Below are positions 1 to 14,934 of a DNA stretch of 64,000 nt, piece by piece (positions within the stretch are counted from its first letter, which is position 1; each line of letters begins with the position of its first letter). Where the stretch lies: assembly GCF_050948175.1 (NCBI RefSeq), contig NW_027490167.1:248001-312000 (forward strand). Reading direction: 5' to 3'. The position numbers and the translations under genes were made by a program. Source of the stretch: Xylocopa sonorina. Lineage: Eukaryota > Arthropoda > Insecta > Hymenoptera > Apidae. The notes below the pieces were generated by a model that was not told where the DNA came from, did not search any database, and was given only the letters and a program-made list of their open reading frames with translations.

Positions 1-619
1 TATTGCTACGATACGTAGACATCTGAATACGCTATTTCCTAGCAAGGAAGTGTCGCATTTACATTCGTTTGGAGTGAATACGAGGTATACATGACACTTC
101 GCAATGAATATTACATCTTATCATGAAGCATAGGAATGAGATGCGATATCGCGTTCTGAGAAGCACTGCAACTCTATTGCTACGATACGTAGGCATCTGC
201 AAACGCTATTTCCTAGCAAGGAAGAGTCGCATTAAATTCTTTTGAAGTGAATACGAGGTATACATAACACTCCATAATGATTATTATATCTTATCATGAA
301 ACATAGAAGTGAGATGCGATATCGCGTTTTAAGAAGCAATAGAACTCTATAGCTACGATACGCAGACATCTGCAAGCGCCATTTCCTAGCATGGAAGTTT
401 CGCATTTACATTCTTTTGAAGTGAATACGAGATATACATGACACATCGCAATTAATATTATATCTTATCATGAAACATAGGAATGAGTTGCGATATCGCG
501 TTTTAAGAAGCATTAGAACCCTATTGCTGCGATACGTAGACATCTGCAAACGCTATTTCCTAGCATGGAAGTTTCGCATTTACGTTCCTTTGAAGTGAAT
601 ACGAGATATACATGACACT

Positions 620-3200
620 TCGCAATTAATATTATATCTTATCACGAAACATAGAAATGAAATGCGACATCTCGTATTAAGAAGCATTAGGACCCTTTTG
701 CTACGATAAGTAGACATCTGCAAACGATATTCCCAAGGATGGAAACGTCGCATTTACATTCTTTTGATGTGAATACGAGGTATACAGAACACTTCGCACT
801 GTACATTATATGTTATCATGTTACATGGAAGTGAGATGCGATATCGCGTTTTAAGAAGTACTAGAACCCTATTGCCTCGATGCGAAGATATCTGCAAACG
901 CTATTTCCTAGCGTGGAAGTGTCGCATTTACATTCTTTTGAAGAGAATTCGAGCTATACATGACACTTCGGAATGAATATTCTAACTTATCACGTATCAT
1001 GGAAATGAGATGCGATATCGCGATTTAAGTAGCATTAGAACGCTATTGCTACGATACGTAGGCATCTGCAAACGCTATTTCCTAGCAAGCAACAGTCGCA
1101 TTTACTTCCTTTTGAAGTGAACACGAGGTGTACATGACACTTCGCAATGAATATTATATCTTATCGCGAAACATGGAAATGAGATGCGATATGGCTTTTT
1201 GAGAAGCATTAGAACGCAATTGCTACGATACGTAGACATCTGTAAACGCTATTTCCTAGCAAGGAAGATTCGCATTTACATTCTACTGGAGTGAATACGA
1301 GGTATACATGACACTTCGCAATGAACATTATATCATATCATGTAACATAATAGTGAGATGCAATATCGCGTCTTAAGAAGCATTAGAACCCTATTGCCTC
1401 GATGCGGAGATATCTGCAAACGCTATTTCCTAGGATGGAAGTGTCGCATTTACATTCTTTTGAAGTGAATTCGAGGTATAGATGACACTTCGGAATGAAT
1501 ATTATAACTTATCACGAAACATAGAAATGAGATGCGATATCGCGATCTAAGAAGCACTAGAATTCTATTGCTACGATACGTAGACATCTACAAACGCCAT
1601 TTCCTAGGATGGAAGTGTCGCATTTACAATCTTTTGAAGTGAATTCGAGGCATAGATGACACTTCGGAATGAATATTATAACTTATCACGAAACATAGAA
1701 ATGAGATGCGATATCGCGATATAAGAAGCACTAGAATTCTATTGCTACGGTACGTAGACATCTGCAAACGCTATTTCCTAGGATGGAAGTGTCGCATTTA
1801 CATTTATTTGAAGTGAATACGAGGTATACATGTCACTTCGCAATGAATATTATATCTTATCATGAAACAGGAAAATGAGGTGCAACATCATGTTTTCCGA
1901 AGCATTAGAACTCTATTGTTTCGATACTTAGACATCTGGGAACGCTATTTCCTAGCAAGGAAGTGTCGCATTTACATTCTGTTGAAGTGAATACGAGGCA
2001 TACATGACACTTCGCAATGAATGTTATATCTTATCATGAAACATAGAAATGAGATGCGATATCCCGTTTGTAGAAGCATTAGAACCCTATTGCAACGATA
2101 CGTAGACATCTGCAAACGCTATTTCCTAGCAAGGAAGTGTCGCATTTACATTCCTTTGAAGTGAATACGAGCCATACATGACACTTCGCAATGAATGTTA
2201 TATCTTATCATGAAACATAGAAATGAAATGCGATATCCCGTTTATAGAAGCATTAGAACCCTATTGCAACGATACGTAGACATCTGCAAACGCTATTTCC
2301 TAGCAAGGAAGTGTCGCATTTACATTCTTTTGAAGTGAATACGAGGTATACATGACACTTCGCAATGAATATTATATCTTATCATGAAACAGAGAATCGA
2401 GATGCGACATCTCGTTTTAAGGTGCATTAGATCTCTATTGCTACGATTGGTAGACATCTGCAAACGCTATTTCATAGCAAGAAATAGTCGCATTTAAATT
2501 CTTTTGAAGTGAATACGAGGTATACATGACACTTCGCAATGAATATTATATCTTATCATGAAACAAGGAAATGAGGTGCGACATCACGTTTTGAGAAGCA
2601 TTAGAACTCTATTGTTTCGATAGTTAGTCATCTGGTAACGCTATTTCCTAGCAAGGAAGAGTCGCATTTACATTCTTTTGAAGCGAATACGAGGCATACA
2701 TGATACTTCGCAATGAATATTATATCTTATCATGAAACATAGAAATGAGATGCGATATCGCGTTTTAAGAAGTGTCAGAACGTTATTGCCTCGATGCGGA
2801 GATATCTGCAAACGCTATTTCCTAGGATGGAAGTGTCGCATTTACATTCTTTAGAAGTGAATTCGAGGTATGGATGACTCTTCGGAATGAATATTATAAC
2901 TTATCACGAAACATAGAAATGAGATTCGATATCGCAATATAAGAAGCACTAGGATTCTATTGCTACGGTACGTAGACATCTGCAAACGCTATTTCCTAGG
3001 ATGGAAGTGTCGCATATACATTTATTTGAACTGAATACGAGGTATACATGACACTTCGCAATGAATATTATATCTTATCATGAAACAGGGAAATGAGGTG
3101 CAACATCACGTTTTCCGAAGCATTAGAACGCTATTGTTTCGATACTTAGACATCTGGGAACGCTATTTCCTAGCAAGGAAGTGTCGCATTTACATTCCTT
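620..3200 (+). repeat. Long-range duplicated satellite block (partner about 20100-22680)
   Basis: This run of about 15 monomers reappears near 20100-22680 at an offset of 19482 bp (112 x 174). Shared private variants include the TATACAGAACACTTCGCACTG stretch near 781 (TATAGAGAAC at 20263) and the AGAGAATCGAG stretch at 2391 and 21873. Boundaries are by eye and good to about one monomer. A further run, about 3830-4260, matches about 22616-23040 at a different offset (18786 bp, 108 monomers), so four monomers lying between the two matching runs are absent from the right-hand copy. Confidence 0.75.
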
Positions 3201-5884
3201 TGAAGTGAATACGAGGCATACATGACACTTCGCAATGAATGTTATATCTTATCATGAAACATAGAATTGAGATGCGATATCCCGTTTATAGAAGCATTAG
3301 AACCCTATTGCAACAATATGTAGACATCAGCAAACGCTATTTCCTATCAAGGAAGATTCGCATTTACATTCTTTTGAAGTGATTACGAAGTATACATGAC
3401 ACTTCGCAATGAACATTATACCTTATCAGGTAACATAGAAGTGAGATGCGACATCGCGATTTAAGTAGCATTAGAACTCTACTGCTACGATACGTAGACA
3501 TCTGAATACGCTATTTCCTAGCAAGGAAGTGTCGCATTTACATTCGTTTGGAGTGAATACGAGGTATACATGACATTTCGCAATGAATATTATATCTTAC
3601 CACGAAACATAGAAATGAAATGCGACAACTAGTTTTAAGAAGCATTAGGACACTTTTGCTACGATAAGTAGACATCTGCAAACGATATTCCCAAGGATGG
3701 AAACGTTGCATTTACATTCTTTTAAAGTGAATACGAGGCATACATGACACTTCGCAATGAATATTATATCTTATCATGAAACAGGGAAATGAGGTGCGAC
3801 ATCACGTTTTAAGAAGCATTAGAACTCTATTGTTTCGATACTTAGACATCTGGGAACGCTATTTCCTAGCAAGGAAGTGTCGCATTTACATTCTTTTGAA
3901 GCGAATACGAGGCATACATGACACTTCGCAATGTATATTATATCTTATCATGAAACATAGAAATGAGATGCGATATCGCGTTTTAAGAAGTGTCAGAACG
4001 CTATTGCTACGATACGAAGATATCTGCAAACGCTATTTCCTAGAAAGGAAGTGTCGCATTTACATTCATTTGAAGTGAATACGAGGTATAAGTGAAACTT
4101 TGCAATGAATATTACATCTTATCATGAAACATAGAAGTGAGATGCGATATCGCGTTTTATGCAGTGTTAGAACTCTACTGCTACTGTACGTAGACATATG
4201 CAAACGCTATTTCCTAGCATGGATGTGTCGTATTTACATTCTTTTGAAGCGAATACGAGGCGTACATGACACTTCGCAATGAATATTATATCTTATCATG
4301 AAACATAGAAATGAGATGCGATATCGCGTTTTGAGAAGCACTAGAACCCTGTTGCTACGATACGTTGACTTCTGGAAACGCTATTCCCTAGCAAGGAAGT
4401 GTCGCATTTACATTGTTTTGAAGTGAATACGATGTATACATGACACTTCGCAATGAATATTATATCTTATCATGAAACATAGAAGTGAGATGCGATATCG
4501 TGTTTTGAGAAGCACTAGAACTCTATTGCTACGATACGTAGGCATCTGCAAACGCTATTTCCTAGCAAGGAGTAGTCGCATTTACATTCTATTGTCATGA
4601 ATACGAGGTATACATGACACTTCGCAATGAATATTATATCTTATCATGAAACATAGAAGTGAAGTGCGATATCGCGTTTTGAGAAGCATTAGAACTCTAC
4701 TGCCTCGACGCGTAGACATCTGCAGACCCTATTTCCTAGCATGCAAGTGTCGCATTTACATTCTTTTGAAGTGAATACGAGGTGTACATGACACTTCGCA
4801 ATGAATATTACATCTTATCACGAAACGTAGAAATAAGATGCGATATCGCAATTTAAGTAGCATTAGAACTCTATTGCCTCGACGCGTAGACATCTGCAGA
4901 CGCTATTTCCTAGCATGGAAGTGTCGCATTTACATTCTTCTGAAGTGAATACGTGGTGTACATGACACTTCGCAATGAATATTACATCTTATCACGAAAC
5001 ACGGAAATGAGATGCGATATCGCCATGTAAGTAGCATTAGAAATCTATTGCTACGATACGTAGACATCTGAGAACGCTATTTCCCAGCAAGGAGTAGTCG
5101 CATTTACATTCTTTTGTCATGAATACGAGGTATACATAACACTTCGCAATGAATATTATGTCTCATCATGAAACATAGAAGTGAAGTGCGATATCACGTT
5201 TTGAGAAGCATTAGAACTCTATTGCCTCGACGCGTAGACATCTGCAGACGCTATTTCCTAGCATGGAAGTGTCGCATTTACATTCTTTTGAAGTGAATAC
5301 GAGGTGTACGTGACACTTCGCAATGAATATTACATCTTATCACGAAACATAGAAATAAGATGCGATATCGCGATTTAAGTAGCATAAGAACTCTATTGCT
5401 ACGATACGTAGACATCTGAATACGCTATTTCCTAGCAAGGAAGTGTCGCATTTACATTCGTTTGGAGTGAATACGAGTTATACGTGACACTCCGCAATGA
5501 ATATTATACCCCATCACGAAACATAGTAATGAAATGCGATATCGGGATTTAGGAAGCATTAGAACTCTACTGCTTCGATACGTAGACATATGGAAAAGCT
5601 ATTTCCGAGCAAGGAAGTGTCGCATTTACATCCTTTTGAAGTGAATACAAGGTATACATGACACTTCGCAATGAATATTATTTCTTATCATGAAACATAG
5701 AAATGAAATATGATATCGCGTTTTAAGGAGCGTTAGAACTCTATTGCTTCGATACGTAGACATCTGCAAACGCTATTTCCTAGCAAGGAAGAGTCGCATT
5801 AAATTCTTTTGAAGTGAATACGAGGTATACGTGACACTTCGTAATGAATATTATGTCCTATCATGAAACATAGATGTGAGATGC

Positions 5885-8145
5885 GATATCGCGTTTTAAG
5901 AAGCATTAGAACACCATTGCTACGAAACGTAGACACCTGAAAACGCTATTTCCTAGCATGGAAGTGTCGCATTTACATTCTTTTAGAGTGAGTACGAGGT
6001 ATACATGACACTTCGCAATGAATATTATATCTTATCACGAAACATAGAAATGAGATGCGATATCGCGATTTATGAAGCATTAGAACTCTATTGCTACGAT
6101 GCGTAGGCATTTGCAAACGTTATTTCCTAGCAAGGAAGTGTCACACTTACATTCTTGTGAAGAGAAATCGACGTATACAGGACACTTCGCAATGAATATT
6201 ATATCTTATCATGAAAGATAGAAGAGAGATGCGATATGGCGTTTTAAGAAGAATTAGAACTCTATTGCTACGATACGTAGACATCTGCAAACGCTATTTC
6301 CTATCATAGAAGTGTCGCATTTACATTCTTTTGGAGTGAGTACGAGGAATACATGACACTTCGCAATGAATATTATAACTTATCACGAAACATAGAAATG
6401 AGATGCGATATCACCGACTTAAGAAGCATTAGAACTTTATTGCTACGATACGTTGACATCTGCAAACGCTATTTCCTAGCATGGAAGTGTCGCACTTACA
6501 TTCCTTTGAAGTGAATACGATGTATACATGACACTTCGCAATGAATATTGTATCTTACCATGAAACATAGAAGTGAGATGCGATATCGCGATTTAAGTAG
6601 CATTAGAACTCTATTTCTACGATACGTAGACATCTGAATACGCTATTTCCTAGCAAGGAAGTTTCGCATTTACATTCGTTTGGAGTGAATACGAGGTATA
6701 CATGACATTTCGCAATGAATATTATATCTTATCACGAAACATAGAAATGAAATGCGACATCTCGTTTTGAGAAGCATTATAACTCTATTGCTACGATGTA
6801 TAGGCATCTGCAAACGCTATTTCCTAGCAAGGAAGTGTCGCATTTACATTCGTTTGGTGTGAATACGAGGTATACATGACATTTCGCATTGAATATTTTA
6901 TCTTATCATGAAACATAGAAATGAAATGCGACATCTCGTTTTAAGAAGCATTAGGATCCTCTTGCTACGATAAGTAGACATCTGCAAACGATATTCCCAA
7001 GGATGGAAACGTCGCATTTACATTCTTTTGAAGTGAATACAAGGTATACATGACACTTCGCAATGAATATTATATCTTATCACGAAACATATAAATGAGA
7101 TGCGATATCGCGATTTAAGTAGCATTAGAAATCTATTGCTACGATACGTAGACATCTGAGAACGCTATTTCCTAGGATGGAAACGTCGCATTTATATTCG
7201 TTTGAAGTGAATACGATGTATACATGACAGTTCGCAATGAAAATTATATCTTATCACGAAACATGTAAATGAGATGCGATATCGCGATTTAAGTAGCATT
7301 AGAACCCTATTGCTACGATACGAAGACATCTGGAAACGCTATTTCCTAGCAAGGAAGTGTCGCATTTACATTCTTTTGAAGAGAATACGAGTTATACATG
7401 TCACTTCGCAATGAATATTATATCTTATCATGGAACATAAATATGAAATGCGACATCTCGTTTTAAGATGCATTATAAGTCTATTCTTTCGATACGCAGA
7501 CATCTGCGAACGATATTTCCTAGCAAATAAGTGTCGCTTTTACATTCATTTGAAGTGTATGCGAGGTATAAGTGAACTGCGCAATGAATACTATATCTTA
7601 TCATGAAACATAGAAATGAGTTGCGATATCGCGTTTCGAGAAGCATTAGAATTCCATTGCTACGATACCTAGACTTCTGCAAACGCAATTTCCTAGCAAG
7701 GAAGTGTCGCGTTTACATTCTTCTGAGGCGAATACGAGTTATACATGTCACTTCGCAATGAGTATTATATCTTATCATGAAATATAAATATGAAATGCGA
7801 CATCTCGTTTTAAGATGCATTAGAAGTCTATTCTTTCGATACGCAGTCATCTGCGAACGACATTTCCTAGCAAGAAAGTGTCTCATTTACATTCATTTAA
7901 AGTGTATGCGAGGTTTGGTAACACTTCGCAATGAATATTATATCCTATCATGAGACACAGAAATGAGATTCGATATCGCGTTTTACGAAGTATTAGAACT
8001 CTATTGCTACGATACGTAGAGATCTGCAAACCCTATTTCCTAGCAAGTAAGTGTCGCATTTACATTCTTTTGAAGTGTATGCGAGGTATAAGTGACACTT
8101 CGCAATGAATACTATATCTAATCATGAAACATAGAAGTGAGATGC
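5885..8145 (+). repeat. Higher-order repeat, 13-monomer copy A
   Basis: A block of about 13 monomers is followed directly by a near-identical copy (8146-10232). The offset is 2261 bp at its start (ACACCATTGC at 5911 and 8172) and 2087 bp later (matching stretches at 7473 and 9560). The change of 174 bp is exactly one monomer, present here at about 6540-6715 and missing from copy B. That is the result expected of unequal recombination in register. Confidence 0.8.
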
Positions 8146-10232
8146 GATATCGCGTTTTAAGAAGCATTAGAACACCATTGCTACGAAACGTAGACACCTG
8201 AAAACGCTATTTCCTAGCATGGAAGTGTCGCATTTACATTCTTTTAGAGTGAGTACGAGGTATACATGACACTTCGCAATGAATATTATATCTTATCACG
8301 AAACATAGAAATGAGATGCGATATCGCGATTTATGAAGCATTAGAACTCTATTGCTACGATGCGTAGGCATTTGCAAACGTTATTTCCTAGCAAGGAAGT
8401 GTCACACTTACATTCTTGTGAAGAGAAATCGACGTATACAGGACACTTCGCAATGAATATTATATCTTATCATGAAAGATAGAAGAGAGATGCGATATGG
8501 CGTTTTAAGAAGAATTAGAACTCTATTGCTACGATACGTAGACATCTGCAAACGCTATTTCCTATCATAGAAGTGTCGCATTTACATTCTTTTGGAGTGA
8601 GTACGAGGAATACATGACACTTCGCAATGAATATTATAACTTATCACGAAACATAGAAATGAGATGCGATATCACCGACTTAAGAAGCATTAGAACTTTA
8701 TTGCTACGATACGTTGACATCTGCAAACGCTATTTCCTAGCATGGAAGTGTCGCACTTACATTCCTTTGAAGTGAATACGATGTATACATGACATTTCGC
8801 AATGAATATTATATCTTATCACGAAACATAGAAATGAAATGCGACATCTCGTTTTGAGAAGCATTATAACTCTATTGCTACGATGTATAGGCATCTGCAA
8901 ACGCTATTTCCTAGCAAGGAAGTGTCGCATTTACATTCGTTTGGTGTGAATACGAGGTATACATGACATTTCGCATTGAATATTTAATCTTATCATGAAA
9001 CATAGAAATGAAATGCGACATCTCGTTTTAAGAAGCATTAGGATCCTCTTGCTACGATAAGTAGACATCTGCAAACGATATTCCCAAGGATGGAAACGTC
9101 GCATTTACATTCTTTTGAAGTGAATACAAGGTATACATGACACTTCGCAATGAATATTATATCTTATCACGAAACATATAAATGAGATGCGATATCGCGA
9201 TTTAAGTAGCATTAGAAATCTATTGCTACGATACGTAGACATCTGAGAACGCTATTTCCTAGGATGGAAACGTCGCATTTATATTCGTTTGAAGTGAATA
9301 CGATGTATACATGACAGTTCGCAATGAAAATTATATCTTATCACGAAACATGTAAATGAGATGCGATATCGCGATTTAAGTAGCATTAGAACCCTATTGC
9401 TACGATACGAAGACATCTGGAAACGCTATTTCCTAGCAAGGAAGTGTCGCATTTACATTCTTTTGAAGAGAATACGAGTTATACATGTCACTTCGCAATG
9501 AATATTATATCTTATCATGGAACATAAATATGAAATGCGACATCTCGTTTTAAGATGCATTATAAGTCTATTCTTTCGATACGCAGACATCTGCGAACGA
9601 TATTTCCTAGCAAATAAGTGTCGCTTTTACATTCATTTGAAGTGTATGCGAGGTATAAGTGAACTGCGCAATGAATACTATATCTTATCATGAAACATAG
9701 AAATGAGTTGCGATATCGCGTTTCGAGAAGCATTAGAATTCCATTGCTACGATACCTAGACTTCTGCAAACGCAATTTCCTAGCAAGGAAGTGTCGCGTT
9801 TACATTCTTCTGAGGCGAATACGAGTTATACATGTCACTTCGCAATGAGTATTATATCTTATCATGAAATATAAATATGAAATGCGACATCTCGTTTTAA
9901 GATGCATTAGAAGTCTATTCTTTCGATACGCAGTCATCTGCGAACGACATTTCCTAGCAAGAAAGTGTCTCATTTACATTCATTTAAAGTGTATGCGAGG
10001 TTTGGTAACACTTCGCAATGAATATTATATCCTATCATGAGACACAGAAATGAGATTCGATATCGCGTTTTACGAAGTATTAGAACTCTATTGCTACGAT
10101 ACGTAGAGATCTGCAAACCCTATTTCCTAGCAAGTAAGTGTCGCATTTACATTCTTTTGAAGTGTATGCGAGGTATAAGTGACACTTCGCAATGAATATT
10201 ATATCTAATCATGAAACATAGAAGTGAGATGC
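8146..10232 (+). repeat. Higher-order repeat, 12-monomer copy B
   Basis: Tandem partner of the preceding 13-monomer block, with one whole monomer missing at about 8790. The copies part company near 10232, where this copy continues with GCGATATCGCACTATAAGG and copy A continues with GCGATATCGCGTTTTAAG. The junction falls at the monomer's GCGATATCGC palindrome. Confidence 0.8.
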
Positions 10233-12760
10233 GATATCGCACTATAAGGATCATTAGAACTCTATTGTTTCGACACGTAGTCATTTGGAAACGCTATATC
10301 CTAGCATGGAAGTGTCGCATTTACATTCTTTTGAAGTGAATACGAGGTATACATGACACTTCGCAATGAATATTATATCTTATCATGAAACATAGAAGTG
10401 AGATGCGATATCGCATTTTAAGAATCATTAGAACCCAATTGTTTCGACACGTAGTCATTTGGAAACGCTATTTCCTAGCAAGGAAGTTTCGCATTTGCAT
10501 TCTTTTGAAGTGAATACGAGATATACATGACACATCGGAATGAATATTATATCTTATCATGAAACATAGGAATGAGTTGCGATATCGCGTTTTGAGAAGC
10601 ATTAGAACTCCATTGCGACGATACGTAGACATCTGCAAACAATATTTCCTAGCAAGAAAGTGTCGCATTTACATTCTTTTGAAGTGAATACGAGATATAC
10701 ATGACACATCGGAATGAATATTATATCTTATCATGAAACATGGGAATGATTTGCGATATCGCGTTTTGAGAAGCATTAGAGCATTGCTGCTTCGATACGT
10801 AGACATCTGCAAGCGCTACTTCCTAGCAAGGAAGTACCGCTTTTACATTCTTCTGTAGTGAATACGAGGTATACATGACACTTCGCAATGAATATTATAT
10901 CTTATCATGAGACATAGAAGTGAGATGCGATATCGCGTTTTAAGAAGCATTAGAACTCTATTGCTACGATACGTAGACATCTGCAAACAATATTTCCCAG
11001 CAGGGAACTGTCGCATTTACATTCTTTTGAAATGAATACGAGATATACATGACACATCGCAATGAATATTGTATCTTATCATGAAACATAGAAATGTGAT
11101 GCTATATCACGATATAAGAAGCATCAGAACTCTATTGCTTCGATACGTAGACATCTGGTAACGCCGTTTCCAAGAAGGGAAGTGTCGCATTTACATTATT
11201 TTGAAGTGAATACGAGGTATACATGACACTTCGCAATGAGTATTATATCTTATCATGTAACATAGAAGTGAGATGCGATATCGCGTTTTAGGAAGCATTA
11301 GAACTCTATTGCTACGATACGTAGTCATCGGCAAACGCTATTTCCTAGGATGGAAGTGTCGCATTTACATTCTTTTGAGGTGAATACGAGGTAGACATAA
11401 CACTCCAAAATGAATATTATATCTTATTAGGAAACATAGAAATGAAATGCGACATCTCGCTTTAAGAAGTATTAGTACTCTATTGCTACGATGCGTAGAC
11501 ATCTGCAAACGCTATTTCCTAGCATGGAAGTTTCGCATTTACATTCTTTTGAAGTGAACACGGGATGTACATGACACTTCGCAATGAATATTATATCTTA
11601 TCATGAAACATAGGAATGAGTTGCGATATCGCGTTATACGAAGCATTAGAACTCTATTGCTAGGATAGTTAGACATCTGCAAACGCTATTTCCCAGCATG
11701 GAAGTTTCGCATTTACATTCTTTTGCAGTGAATACGAGATATACATGACACTTCGCAATTAATTTTATATTTTATCATGAAACATAGGAATGAGTGGCGA
11801 TATCGCGTTTTGAGAAGCATTAGAACTCTATTGCCTCGACGCGTAGACATCTGCAGACGCTATTTCCTAGCAAGCAACAGTCGCATTTACTTCCTTTTGA
11901 AGTGAATACGAGGTGTACATGATACATAGCAATGAATATTATATCTTATCACGAAACATGGAAATGAGATGCGATATGGCTCTTTGAGAAGCATTAGAAC
12001 GCAATTGCTACGATACGTAGACATCTGTAAACGCTATTTCCTAGCAAGGAAGATTCGCATTTACATTGTATTGGAGTGAATACGAGGTATACATGACACA
12101 TCGCAATTAACATTATATCATACCATGTAACATAAAAGTGAGATGCGATATCGCGTCTTAAGAAGCATTAGAACCCTATTGCCTCGATGCGGAGATATAT
12201 GCAAACGCTATTTCCTAGGATGGAAGTGTCGCATTTACATTCTTTTGAAGTGAATTCGAGGTATAGATGACACTTGGGAGAGAATATTATAACTTATCAC
12301 GAAACATAGAAATGAGATGCGATATCGCGATCCAAGAAGCACTAGAATTCTATTGCTACGATACGTAGACATCTGCAAACGCTATTTCCTAGCAAGGAAG
12401 TGTCGCATTTACATTCTTTTGAAGTGAATACGAGGTATACATGACACTTCGCAATGAATATTATATCTTATCATGAAACAGAGAATCGAGATGCGACATC
12501 TCGTTTTAAGATGCATTAGATCTCTATTGCTACGACCTGTAGACATCTGCAAACGCTATTTCATAGCAAGCAATAGTCGCATTTAAATTCTTTTGAAGTG
12601 AATACGAGGTATACATGACACTTCGCAATGAATATTATATCTTGTCATGAAACATAGAAATGAGATGCGATATCCCGTTTATAGAAGCATTAGAACCCTA
12701 TTGCAACGATACGTAGACATCTGCAAGCGCTATTTCCTAGCAAGGAAGTGTCGCATTTAC
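9195..12760 (+). repeat. Satellite block duplicated at 14935-18150
   Basis: Sequence from about 9195 recurs from about 14935 at an offset of 5739 bp (33 monomers). After about 10970 the offset falls to 5391 bp (31 monomers), as seen from the shared GTAGTCATCGGCAAACGC at 11321 and 16712. The second copy has therefore lost exactly two monomers. Similarity ends near 12760 and 18150. Confidence 0.75.
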
Positions 12761-14934
12761 ATTCGTTTGGTGTGAATACGAGGTATACATGACATTTCGC
12801 ATTGAATATTTTATCTTATCATGAAACATAGAAATGAAATGCGACATCTCGTTTTAAGAAGCATTAGGATCCTCTTGCTACGATAAGTAGACATCTGCAA
12901 ACGATATTCCCAAGGATGGAAACGTCGCATTTACATTCTTTTGAAGTGAATACAAGGTATACATGACACTTCGCAATGAATATTATATCTTATCACGAAA
13001 CATATAAATGAGATGCGATATCGCGATTTAAGTAGCATTAGAAATCTATTGCTACGATACGTAGACATCTGAATACGCAATTTCCTAGCAAGGAAGTGTC
13101 GCATTTACATTCGTTTGGAGTGAATACGAGGTATACATGACATTTCGCAATGAATATTATATCTTATCACGAAACATAGAAATGAAATGCGACATCTCGT
13201 TTTAAGAAGCATTAGGACCCTTTTGCTACGATAAGTAGACATCTGCAAATAGTATTCCCAAGGATGGAAACGTCGCATTTACATTCTTTTGAAGTGAATA
13301 CGAGGTATACATGACACTTCGACATGAATATTATATCTTATCACGAAATATAGAAATGAGATGCGATATCGCGGTTTGAGAAGCACTACAACTCTATTGC
13401 AACAATACGTAGGCATTTGCAAACGCTCTTTCCTAGCAAGTAGTAGTCGCATTTACATTCTTTTGAAGTGATTTCGAGGTATACATGACACTTCGCAATG
13501 AATATTATATCTTATCATGAATCATAGAAGTGAGATGCGATATCGCGTTTTGAGAAGCATTAGAACTCCATTGCTACGATGTGTAGGCATCTGCAAACGC
13601 TATTTCCTAGCAAGGAAGTGTCGCATTTACTTTCGTTTGGAGTGAATACGAGGTATACACAACACTTCGAAAATTAATATTATATCTTATCATGAAGCAT
13701 AGAAATGAGATGCGATATCGGGTTTTGAGAAGCACTAGAACTCTATTGCTACGATACGTAGACATCTGCAAACGCTATTTCCTAGCAAGCAATAGTCGCA
13801 TTTACATTATTTTGAAGTGAATACGAGGTATAAATGACACTTCTCAATGAATATTATATCTTATCACGAAACATATAAATGAAATGCTATATAGCGATTT
13901 AACTAGCATTAGAACTCTGTTGCTACGATACGTAGACATCTGCAATCGACATTCCCATGGATGGAAACGTCGCATTTACATTCTTTTGAAGTGAATACGA
14001 GGTATACATGACACTTCGCAATGAATATTATATCTTATCACGAAACATATAAATGAGATGCGATATCGCGATTTAAGTAGCATTAGAACTGTATTGCTAC
14101 GATACGTAGCCATCTGCAAACGCTATTTCCTAAAAGCAATAGTCGCATTTACATTCTTTTGAAGTGAATACGAGGTATGCATGACACTTCGCAATGAATA
14201 TTATATATTATCACGAAACATAGAAATGAGATGCGATATCGCGATTTAAGTAGCATTAGAACTCTATTGCTACGATACGTAGACATCTGCAGACGCCATT
14301 TCCCAGCAAGGAAGTGTCGCATTTACATTCGTTTGGAGTGAATAGGAGGTATACATGACACTTCGCAATGGATATTATATCTTATCACGAAACATAGAAA
14401 TAAAATGCGACATCTCGTTTTAAGAAGCATTAAGACTCCATTGCTACGATACGTAGACATCTGAATGCGCTATTTCCTGGCAAGGAAGTGTCGCATTATA
14501 TTCGTTTGGAGTGAATACGAGGTATACATGATATTTCGCAAAGAATATTATACCTTATCACGAAACATAGAAATGAAACGCGACATCTCGTTTTAAGAAG
14601 CAATAGGACCCCTTTGCTACGATAAGTAGACATCTGCAAACGATATTCCCTAAGATGGAAACGTCGCCTTTACATTCTTTTGAAGTGAATACGAGGTATA
14701 CATGACACTTCGCAATGAATATTATATCTTATCACGAAAAATAGAAAAGAGATGCTATATCGCGATTTAAGTAGCATTAGAAATCTATTGCTACAATACG
14801 TAGGCATCTGCAAACGCTATTTCCTAGCAAGGAGTAGTCGCATTTACATTCTTTTGAAGTGAATACGAGGTATACATGACACTTCGCAATGAATATTATA
14901 TCTTATCACGAAACATTGAAATGAAATGCGATAT

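Noticed and set aside
1..174. CENP-B box in the satellite monomer
   Set aside because: The TTCG occurrences I checked are not followed by the spaced A and CGGG required by the core motif.
3776..4078. About 25 short ORFs in the satellite with shared motifs (RYFLARKCRIYI, ISFLCFMIRYNIH)
   Set aside because: They repeat every 58 codons because 174 is divisible by three. The consensus has two stops per monomer in these frames, and only monomers with substitutions at the stops stay open. Many lack ATG starts, and they occur on whichever strand fits the array orientation. No protein family is suggested.
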